Shown: piece after piece, positions 1-6,781 of the stretch
Position numbering within the stretch: the first letter of the stretch is position 1
Layout of the letters: each line of letters opens with the position of its first letter
Assembly: GCA_046262735.1 (NCBI GenBank)
Contig: JBHEMD010000216.1
Span: 1-64,000 of the forward strand
DNA length: 64,000 bases
Reading direction: 5' to 3'
DNA from: AV17 sp046262735
GTDB taxonomy: Bacteria; Verrucomicrobiota; Verrucomicrobiia; Chthoniobacterales; UBA10450
Notes under the pieces: generated by a model
What the model was told of the DNA's origin: nothing
Seen by the model: the letters and a program-made list of their open reading frames with translations, nothing else
The model's database searches: none
Made by a program: the position numbers and the translations under genes

Positions 1-827
1 GCTTTGCGTGCGATCGAAAACGTTGGCGGATCTTTTTTGTCGAGCGGGAGATAATCAGTGGTATGCCCGTAGCCAAGCAGCCGCACAGCCTTGTTTTTGT
101 CGCGGCCGATCTTGTCCAGGTACTTTCCGGAAACCAGGATAAGGGATGCCGCGCCATCGGTGATCTGCGAGCAATCGGACACCTTCAATGGCGGCGCGAC
201 GTGCGGGTTTTTATCAGATACCTGAGATGCCGAATTAAGGGTCAGATCGGCGTCGCGCATTTGTGACAGCGGATTCAGTTTTGCATGGGCATAATTTTTC
301 CATGCCACAAGCGCCAGGTCAGCTTCGGTCGCACCATATTTCTCAATGTAAATCTGAGCGATGCGGCCAAACAACTTCGGGAACATGAAATCGCCATACT
401 CCGGTTTTTCGTTCTGATAATCGGCGGCCGCGCCGAGCACATCGGAGCCGTCGAGTGAGGACATCGTTTTTTGTTGTTCCGCACCGACGACGAGGACGAC
501 ATCGTAAAATCCGCCCATGACCCATTCCGCACCAAGCAAAACCGAAAGCGCGCCCGATGCGCAGGCCGCTTCGGTGTGCATGGTCGGAATCCCACGGAGC
601 TTCGGATCGATCTCAGGAATGAATGCCCCGAGCTGCAGTTGTTTCGTGAACTGGCCGGAGTTGAAGTTGCCGACCGAGCCGGCCTGAACTTCACCGGGAT
701 CAATCTTGGCGTCGTCGAGCGCTTTTTTGCCGGCCTCGACAATCAAGTGCCGGATGGTTTTGCCTTCCTTTTTCAGGTTGCGTTTAAAATCCGTCCGTCC
801 GCCGCCGAGAATGTAAACCTCGTTCAT
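1..827 (-). CDS. Thiolase family protein (SCP-x/acetyl-CoA acetyltransferase-like), C-terminus cut by window edge
   Basis: The reverse strand reads an open frame from an ATG at 827 to the window edge, giving about 275 residues starting MNEVYILGGGRTDFKR. The motif EAACASGAL places the acyl-accepting cysteine near residue 89, as in thiolases. The later stretch SDCSQITDGAASLILVS is the conserved DGA segment of the SCP-x/lipid-transfer type thiolase subfamily. The C-terminal domain with the second catalytic Cys and the His lies outside the window. Thiolases cleave or form 3-ketoacyl-CoA in the cytoplasm. A glutaryl-CoA dehydrogenase lies upstream on the same strand, which suggests a shared acyl-CoA degradation role (inference). 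Confidence 0.85.
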   Translation of the reverse strand, partial: MNEVYILGGGRTDFKRNLKKEGKTIRHLIVEAGKKALDDAKIDPGEVQAGSVGNFNSGQFTKQLQLGAFIPEIDPKLRGIPTMHTEAACASGALSVLLGAEWVMGGFYDVVLVVGAEQQKTMSSLDGSDVLGAAADYQNEKPEYGDFMFPKLFGRIAQIYIEKYGATEADLALVAWKNYAHAKLNPLSQMRDADLTLNSASQVSDKNPHVAPPLKVSDCSQITDGAASLILVSGKYLDKIGRDKNKAVRLLGYGHTTDYLPLDKKDPPTFSIARK

Positions 828-891
828 AGCTTAACTAATTTAGCCAATCATCACCCGCTGTCATCCCCTGGGACGCGTGTTGGAGCGTGAG

Positions 892-1404
892 TCAGCAATT
901 CTCTTTAGCCAACAAATCACCGACCGTGCGCCGCTCCGCCGGCCGTTCGAGCGTGTCAATAAAGCGTTGAAACCGCTCCGAGAAAAGATCGTGACGCAGC
1001 TTCCAGTAATGTTCCATGCCGGGTGACGCGACGTAATGCCGGAGCAGACCACACCAACCCTGCCAGATCTGTTCGTCCATTACGCCGTGAACATAGTGGA
1101 AATGGATCGTCTCAAACGCCTTGAGGAACTGATAGGTGGAATGGAAAAAGCGCGTCTGCTCTTCGGGCGATAATCCCTGCAAATCCTCCAGGCCGATGCG
1201 CCAAATCCGGGCGAGGTCCGCGTTTTCAGCGAACGGTCGCGTGACTTCACGCAACGAGGTCGCGGCGGCGTCCTGCGCCGCCAGCTTGGCCACCCGCGTA
1301 CTGCCATGCACCTGCACGGCCAGATAAAGAACCGACAAGACCACCGCTACCGAGCCAATCATTTGCGCGATCGCGCTGATCGCTTCCCAGTCTGTTTGGG
1401 TCAT
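892..1404 (-). CDS. Hypothetical membrane-anchored protein
   Basis: This 170-residue protein has one N-terminal hydrophobic segment (about residues 10-32, IAQMIGSVAVVLSVLYLAVQ) followed by a soluble, probably helical part rich in aromatic residues. The layout suggests a membrane anchor with a cytoplasmic or periplasmic domain of about 135 residues. I do not recognise a catalytic motif. It lies 14 bp downstream of the glutaryl-CoA dehydrogenase stop and upstream of the thiolase on the same strand, so it is probably co-transcribed with them. Function unknown. Confidence 0.75.
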   Translation of the reverse strand: MTQTDWEAISAIAQMIGSVAVVLSVLYLAVQVHGSTRVAKLAAQDAAATSLREVTRPFAENADLARIWRIGLEDLQGLSPEEQTRFFHSTYQFLKAFETIHFHYVHGVMDEQIWQGWCGLLRHYVASPGMEHYWKLRHDLFSERFQRFIDTLERPAERRTVGDLLAKENC

Positions 1405-1418
1405 TGCGCAGGTAACAA

Positions 1419-2591
1419 TCAGGAGCCTTCAAAGGCGCTGATGCCGGTAATGTCGCGACCGACGACGAGCATGTGAATGTCGTGAGTGCCTTCGTAGGTC
1501 AAGACGCTCTCCAGATTCATGAGATGTCGAATGACGGAATAGCGATCGGTGATCCCGGCCGCACCGAGAATGTCGCGAGATTTGCGCGCGCATTCCAGCG
1601 CCATCCAGACGTTGTTGCGCTTGGCCAGCGAGATTTGCGCGGGCGTGGCGCTGCCGTCTTCCATCATGCGGGTGAGTCGCAGAGCCAACAGTTGCCCCTT
1701 GGTAATCTCCTGCACCATCCACACCAATTTTTCCTGCACGAGCTGGAACCCGGCAATCGGCCGGTCGAATTGTTCGCGCGCTTTCGCGTAAGCGAGCGCG
1801 GTTTCATAGCAATCGATCGCCGCGCCGATCACACCCCATGCGACACCGACGCGCGCCTGCGAAAGACACGAGAGGGCTGCGCCCAATCCAGATGCTTTCG
1901 GCAGCCGGTTTTCCGCCGGAATACGACAATTCTCGAACCAACACTCCGACGTGCGCGACATGCGCAGACTGAACTTACCTTCGATGTCTTGCGCGCGGAA
2001 TCCGGGGGCATCCTTCGCCACGACAAAACCGCCGACGCGTTCATCGTCATCCTTGGCCCAGACCACTTTCACGTCCGCGATCGACGCGTTGCCGATCCAG
2101 CATTTGCTTCCATTTAAAATGTAGTTGTCGCCATCCCGCGCCGCGCGGGTCTCCATGCCGCCCGGATCCGAGCCGTGCGCATGTTCGGTTAAGGCGAAAC
2201 AACCGACGCGTTCGCCTGAAATTAACCCCGGCAACCAGCGCGCCTGCTGCTCCGGCGTTCCAAAGGAATGAATCGCATAAACGGCGAGCGCACCCTGCAC
2301 CGACGCCAGCGAACGCAGACCGGAATCGGCGCGTTCCAGCTCCTGCATGATCAATCCATAGGCAGTATAGCTTAGCCCGGCGCAGCCATGCTCTTTGAGA
2401 TACGGCGCAAAAAAACCCAGCTTGCCCATCCGCGGCGTGAGCTGCTCGGGAAACTTGCCGGCACGATGATGAGCAACGATCTCGCTCATCACTTCCTCTT
2501 CCACAAACCGCCGCGCCCGATCGCGCGCTGCCCGCTCTTCATCGCTGAGGAGTTCTTCGATCGCATAATAATCGAGCGAGATTGGCGTCAT
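1419..2591 (-). CDS. gcdH: Glutaryl-CoA dehydrogenase-like acyl-CoA dehydrogenase
   Basis: The protein has the full acyl-CoA dehydrogenase layout: helical N-domain, beta-barrel with FALTEHAHGSDPGG and CWIGNASIADVKVVW, and C-terminal helical domain. The catalytic glutamate lies in TYEGTHDIHMLVVGRDITG (about residue 367 of 390), the form typical of glutaryl-CoA dehydrogenase, an FAD enzyme converting glutaryl-CoA to crotonyl-CoA in lysine/tryptophan breakdown. I chose the ATG at 2591 (MTPISLDYYAIEELL) because it gives the usual family length of about 390. An in-frame upstream extension to 2762 reads through low-quality sequence containing a dispersed-repeat fragment (2653-2676) whose translation contains PFDFAQGRQ, and is probably not coding. 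Confidence 0.88.
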   Translation of the reverse strand: MTPISLDYYAIEELLSDEERAARDRARRFVEEEVMSEIVAHHRAGKFPEQLTPRMGKLGFFAPYLKEHGCAGLSYTAYGLIMQELERADSGLRSLASVQGALAVYAIHSFGTPEQQARWLPGLISGERVGCFALTEHAHGSDPGGMETRAARDGDNYILNGSKCWIGNASIADVKVVWAKDDDERVGGFVVAKDAPGFRAQDIEGKFSLRMSRTSECWFENCRIPAENRLPKASGLGAALSCLSQARVGVAWGVIGAAIDCYETALAYAKAREQFDRPIAGFQLVQEKLVWMVQEITKGQLLALRLTRMMEDGSATPAQISLAKRNNVWMALECARKSRDILGAAGITDRYSVIRHLMNLESVLTYEGTHDIHMLVVGRDITGISAFEGS

Positions 2592-2839
2592 TTCCGCCAG
2601 CGTAAGATCGATACCATTATGGCGGCAATACCCGATTTGGGTAGCGCATTGCCTGCCCTGAGCGAAGTCAAATGGGCGTCTCGCGTGTTGGTTTCGGCGT
2701 CCCGCCGAAACGCACTTTTCCTGGAATTTGATTCGCGGAGGGAATGAGAATCCACAAAACAACTTCGCGATCGCGGAGGACGCGCTCGCCAGGACGCGAG
2801 ACGCGTGCGCTACGCGGAAATTTCGCTACCCTCAACGCG

Positions 2840-4375
2840 ATGGCGCGACTCCACGAATATCAAGGCAAAGCGATTCTGGCCGCGAACGGCTTCAACATCC
2901 CGCGCGGCCGTGCCGCTTCGAATGCCGACGAAGCCGTTGCCGCGGCGAAAGAACTCGGTGGCGAAGTTGTCATCAAGATCCAGGCGTGGACGACCGGGCG
3001 CGCCGGGATTGGCGGAGTCGCTTTTGCAAAAAAACCTATCGATGTGCGCGGGAAAGCCGCCCGCATGCTGGCGATGAAAGTTGGACAGTTCCCCGTCGAA
3101 GCGGTGTTGGTCGAAGAGAAGATCGACATCGACCGGGAATTTTTTCTGTCATTCGCGATCGATGACGCCGACCGCGCGCCGATCATCATTTTTGCTGCCG
3201 GCGGCGGCATGGGCATCGAGGAGCGCGCCGCTTCGACGCAACGCATTCCGTGCGATGTGAATCGGGGGCCGTCCGATTCGGCGGTAGATCAAGCCGCCGG
3301 TTTGTCCGGGCTTTCGCCGGCAAAGGCAAAGCAATTGGCCGAGTCGATTCGAAAACTTTTCGTGGCGGCGCGCAGCGTCGAAGCTCGATCGCTTGAAATC
3401 AATCCACTGGTTTTAACGAAAAGCGGCGACTTTGTCGCGGCGGATTGCCGGATCACGATCGACGATTACGCCGTCGTCCGGCATCCGGAGTTGGGAATCG
3501 AAATCGCGCGGGAATTCGATCATCCGCCGGCCCCGCTCGAGCGCGTGGCCTACGCCGTCGAGCAAAACGATCATCGCGGCACATTTTATTTCGCGCAGCT
3601 GGCAACGGTTGCGCCGAAGGGATCCAAGGGGCTGGTTGGTTTCCACGGCGCCGGCGGCGGCGGTTCGATGATGTCGATGGACGCCATTGTGAACGCTGGG
3701 TTCACGATCGCCAACTTTACCGATACCAGCGGCAATCCGTCTGCCTCGAAAGTGTATCGCGCCGCGCGCATCATCCTGGCTCAACCCGACCTCATCGGCT
3801 ATTTCGGCTCCGGCTCCGGCGTGGCCAGCCAGGAACAATTTTGGTCCGCGTATGGCCTGGCGAAAGCGTTTTGCGAACTCGATCTCGATATTCCCGCGGT
3901 CATTCGTTTGGGCGGCAACACCGAAGATCGCGCGGTCGAAATCTTGCACCGAATGTCCAAGCTCCTTCGCGCGCCAGTCGAAGGCTATCGCAAAACCGAG
4001 ACGCCGGCTAGAATCGCTGCCCGTTTTGGCGAGCTCGTTGCGCAAGGGCGCGGCATAAAGTGGAAACCGCGCGCACCGCGCGTCCCAAAATTCATCAAAG
4101 ACAAATCCGCAACGATGCTCTCGGTCAAAGGTGGTCGCGTTTGGATCGACAGCGGACGATGGCCGGAGATCCGCTCTGCGGTCGAAGAGCATTCCGGCGG
4201 TTTGATTGTCGATCGTGCCGGCGCTCCCGCTGCGTCGCTCCCAAGCGACGAGTTCGCGACCAAAGATTCCGAGCTGCTCGCGTGCGACGTCGAATGCTGC
4301 CTTGCCGCAATCGAAGGTTTTTATCTGGAACTGGATATTCCCGGGCTGGGTGAATTGATCGGAAGCCCACGTTAA
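2840..4375 (+). CDS. ATP-grasp acyl-CoA ligase subunit, ATP-citrate lyase/SucC-like (beta-type) with C-terminal extension
   Basis: The protein starts MARLHEYQGKAILAANGF, the classic beginning of the ATP-grasp subunit of succinyl-CoA synthetase and ATP-citrate lyase. ATP-grasp signatures follow (VVIKIQAWTTGR, LVEEKIDIDREFFLS, SLEINPLVL), then a CoA-ligase-type domain with GFHGAGGGGSMMSMD and PAVIRLGGNTEDRAVEI. At 511 residues it is about 110 longer than SucC or the small ACL subunit. The extra C-terminal part (about 400-511) carries no motif I know. It abuts the next gene (the ATG shares its final base), so translation is probably coupled. The neighbour combines an alpha-type ligase with a citrate-synthase-like domain, which points to citrate as substrate. 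Malate or another acid cannot be excluded. An in-frame ATG upstream gives a basic, repeat-like leader that I reject. Confidence 0.8.
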   Translation: MARLHEYQGKAILAANGFNIPRGRAASNADEAVAAAKELGGEVVIKIQAWTTGRAGIGGVAFAKKPIDVRGKAARMLAMKVGQFPVEAVLVEEKIDIDREFFLSFAIDDADRAPIIIFAAGGGMGIEERAASTQRIPCDVNRGPSDSAVDQAAGLSGLSPAKAKQLAESIRKLFVAARSVEARSLEINPLVLTKSGDFVAADCRITIDDYAVVRHPELGIEIAREFDHPPAPLERVAYAVEQNDHRGTFYFAQLATVAPKGSKGLVGFHGAGGGGSMMSMDAIVNAGFTIANFTDTSGNPSASKVYRAARIILAQPDLIGYFGSGSGVASQEQFWSAYGLAKAFCELDLDIPAVIRLGGNTEDRAVEILHRMSKLLRAPVEGYRKTETPARIAARFGELVAQGRGIKWKPRAPRVPKFIKDKSATMLSVKGGRVWIDSGRWPEIRSAVEEHSGGLIVDRAGAPAASLPSDEFATKDSELLACDVECCLAAIEGFYLELDIPGLGELIGSPR

Positions 4376-6099
4376 TGGCAATCTTGATTGACGAGAAAAA
4401 GCGCGTGCTGGTGCAAGGGATAACCGGCCGGGAAGGTCAGGCGCGCACGCGCTTGATGCGCGAGTACGGCACCAATGTGGTCGCGGGCGTGACCCCGGGC
4501 AAAGGCGGGCAGACTGTTCTTGGGGTGCCCGTGTTTAACACGCCGCAGGAGGCAGTGAAGGCGTTGGGGAAGATCGACATCAGCGTGCTTTTCGTTCCAG
4601 CGGCCGGCGTCAAAAACGCGGCCATTTCTGCGATTGAATCGGGAATCAAACTGACCGTGCTGGTGCCGGATCGCGTGCCGGTGTGGGACGCGATGGAAAT
4701 CGCAGCCGCCGCCAAAGCAAACGGCGCGACTTTTCTGGGGCCAAATACACTTGGCGTGTTGAGCCCGGGCAAAGGCGTCGTCGGAATGATTGGTGGTCGC
4801 GCTGAGAGTGCAAGACAGTGGTTCAAGCCCGGAATTCCAAAGGGAATCGGCGTGATCAGTCGTTCCGGCGGGATGGCATCAAGCACCGGCTATTACCTCG
4901 GACAAGCCGGCGTTCGCATTTCCACAATCGTGCACATTGGAGGCGATGCGGTGCTCGGCATTCGTCTGCCTGACGCGGCGCTGATGTTTGAAGCCGATCC
5001 GCTCACTGAAGCGATCGTGATCTTTGGCGAGATCGGTTCGTCACAGGAAGAGGAACTTGCGCAACTGATCATCGATCGGAAAATTACCAAACCATTGATC
5101 GCCTACATCGGGGGCAAGGCGGCCCGGGAAGGCACGCGCTTCAGTCATGCCGGCGCGATTATCGAAGGCGGGCGCGGCACGCACGACGGAAAAGTGAAAG
5201 CGTTGCGTGACGCCGGCGCGACCGTGGTCGATGCGTTTGGCGATCTGCCGGCTGCCTTGGTTGAAATTCTGAAGCGAATAAAAGGACAAAGTTTGATGAG
5301 TGAAACTGATAAGAATGCGGTTTGGAATACGGCTGTCACACGGATCGAGCCGAACCGGGTAGCCGTACGCGGTTACGACATCGCCGAGCTGATGGGCCGC
5401 ATTTCGTTCGGCGCGGCAGTTTATTTGATCCTGACTGGCGAACTGCCCTCAGCGGCTGTCGGCCGATTGATGGACGCGATTTTGGTTTCGTCGATCGATC
5501 ACGGCGCGACACCACCGAGCGCATTGGCGGCGCGCACTGCCGCATCCACCGGCGCGTCATTGAGCGCCGCGGTTGCTGCCGGTGTGATGTCGATCAACCG
5601 TCACCACGGTGGCGCGATTGAGGATTGCGCCCGCCAACTGAAAAAAATTGCCAATCTTTCAACGCGAGAATCGATTTCGTTGAATGAAGCGGCTGCGCAC
5701 ACGCTCGATGCCATGCGCCAAGCGGGCGAACGGATGCCGGGATTCGGTCATCGCTATCACACCAAAGATCCGCGCACGACGCGACTTTTCGAGCTGGCGC
5801 GCGAAGCCGGGGTGGATGGACTACACATGCACGCGGCGCGTGCCGTTGAAAAATGCTTCGCCGATGCGAAAAAATCGCTGCCCATCAACGTGGACGGCGC
5901 AATCGGCGCGATCCTGGCCGATTTGGGAATGAACCCCGCCGCCTTCAACGGCATTTTCATGATCGCACGCACGCCCGGGCTAGCCGCGCACGTGATCGAA
6001 GAACAAACCCGCGAAAAACCAATGCGCCGAATCGATCCGATCAATCACGGCTACGACGGGCCATCACCTCGATCTCTAACCACGAATGAACACGAATAA
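4375..6099 (+). CDS. ATP-citrate lyase large-subunit-like protein: CoA ligase alpha domain fused to citryl-CoA lyase domain
   Basis: Residues 1-300 form a SucD-like CoA-binding and ligase domain: VQGITGREG at the start and RFSHAGAIIEGGRGTHD with the likely phosphohistidine H258. Residues about 310-574 form a citrate-synthase/citryl-CoA-lyase domain with the three expected catalytic positions: H411 in RHHGGA, H459 in MPGFGHRYH and D507 in NVDGAIG. Together with the preceding ATP-grasp subunit this makes a complete citrate + ATP + CoA to acetyl-CoA + oxaloacetate enzyme of the two-subunit kind. The aconitase gene 0.7 kb downstream supports citrate chemistry. The last residues (TTNEHE) are encoded by one arm of a dispersed inverted repeat (6078-6104). 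It could feed lipid synthesis or a reductive TCA branch; the sequence does not decide. Confidence 0.82.
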   Translation: MAILIDEKKRVLVQGITGREGQARTRLMREYGTNVVAGVTPGKGGQTVLGVPVFNTPQEAVKALGKIDISVLFVPAAGVKNAAISAIESGIKLTVLVPDRVPVWDAMEIAAAAKANGATFLGPNTLGVLSPGKGVVGMIGGRAESARQWFKPGIPKGIGVISRSGGMASSTGYYLGQAGVRISTIVHIGGDAVLGIRLPDAALMFEADPLTEAIVIFGEIGSSQEEELAQLIIDRKITKPLIAYIGGKAAREGTRFSHAGAIIEGGRGTHDGKVKALRDAGATVVDAFGDLPAALVEILKRIKGQSLMSETDKNAVWNTAVTRIEPNRVAVRGYDIAELMGRISFGAAVYLILTGELPSAAVGRLMDAILVSSIDHGATPPSALAARTAASTGASLSAAVAAGVMSINRHHGGAIEDCARQLKKIANLSTRESISLNEAAAHTLDAMRQAGERMPGFGHRYHTKDPRTTRLFELAREAGVDGLHMHAARAVEKCFADAKKSLPINVDGAIGAILADLGMNPAAFNGIFMIARTPGLAAHVIEEQTREKPMRRIDPINHGYDGPSPRSLTTNEHE

Positions 6100-6168
6100 A
6101 CACGTATTCATCAGCAGATATACGCAACGGTTGTCGTGCTTCGTGTCCATTCGTGTCTATTAGTGGTT
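6078..6168. repeat. Imperfect inverted repeat overlapping a stop codon
   Basis: Two 27-nt arms (6078-6104 and 6142-6168) are inverted copies with 22 of 27 positions matching. Each has the form AACCACxAATxxACACGAAT. The left arm contains the stop codon of the citryl-CoA-lyase-like gene. The right arm ends two bases before the ATG of the HD-domain gene. The same kind of sequence is familiar to me as a dispersed intergenic repeat in soil bacteria. It may fold in the mRNA and separate the two genes. Confidence 0.75.
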
Positions 6169-6170
6169 AT

Positions 6171-6752
6171 ATGAAATACGGCGTAACAGAGATCGGGGAG
6201 CTTTTTCCCAGCTTGATGGAGATCAAGGACGAATCGCTGCGCGAAAAAGTGGCGGCGGTCTGGAACGAAGCGATCACCGCCGGCTGCGGCGGGAAAGGCT
6301 GGACTTTCGACGAACTGCGCGCGGTCAAGTTCACTCTGCTCGCCGGCGACATCGAGATGACCTTTGTCGAGCATCTCAATTCCTGCGCGCGCCAATGCAT
6401 CGCGATTGCCGATGTGCTGGTGAGCGCGTTCCGCTGCGGCATCCCCATCGAGCGCGATTATCTCATCGCCGGCGCGTTGCTCGCCGATGTCGGCAAACCG
6501 CTCGAATATGCCAGGGACGCGTCAGGGAGAGTAGTTCAGGGAGAATTCGGGCAACAGGTACGCCACCCATTCAGCGGTGTCGCCCTCGCCTACAAACACG
6601 AAATTCCCGGCGAAGTTCTGCACATCATCGCGACGCACAGTCACGAAGGCGACAAGGTCGAGCGCTCGATCGAGTCGATCATTTTCCACCACGCCGACTT
6701 CGTCGATTTCGATATCGCCAAGGTTCTCGGGAAACGCGCCGGGAAAAAGTGA
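6171..6752 (+). CDS. HD-domain-like protein with altered HD motif
   Basis: The protein (193 residues from the ATG at 6171, MKYGVTEIGELFPS) resembles HD-superfamily phosphohydrolases: an early His in VEHLNSCARQCIAIADVL, then LIAGALLADVGKPLEYA, then IIATHSHEGD and IIFHHADFVDFD. In the canonical motif the third element is LLHDxGK. Here the His is Ala (LLADVGK) while the Asp and GK remain, so metal binding may be altered. The first start in frame (6153) lies inside the repeat right arm and is less likely. It follows the citrate-cleavage pair, and its partner or substrate is unknown. Confidence 0.7.
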   Translation: MKYGVTEIGELFPSLMEIKDESLREKVAAVWNEAITAGCGGKGWTFDELRAVKFTLLAGDIEMTFVEHLNSCARQCIAIADVLVSAFRCGIPIERDYLIAGALLADVGKPLEYARDASGRVVQGEFGQQVRHPFSGVALAYKHEIPGEVLHIIATHSHEGDKVERSIESIIFHHADFVDFDIAKVLGKRAGKK

Positions 6753-6756
6753 CACT

Positions 6757-6775
6757 GGCGCCTCGCAGAGGCGCC
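6757..6775. repeat. Perfect GC hairpin between convergent genes
   Basis: GGCGCCTC, a 3-base loop and GAGGCGCC form a perfect 8-bp stem 4 bp after the HD-gene stop and 6 bp before the aconitase stop. Flanking CTGGCGCC...CCCTACAG makes it look like a member of a dispersed palindrome family. No T-run follows, so it is not a standard intrinsic terminator, but it may limit read-through from both sides. Confidence 0.6.
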
Positions 6776-6781
6776 CTACAG

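Noticed and set aside
2592..2762. N-terminal extension of glutaryl-CoA dehydrogenase
   Set aside because: Translation contains a dispersed-repeat fragment and no family similarity; ATG 2591 gives normal length.
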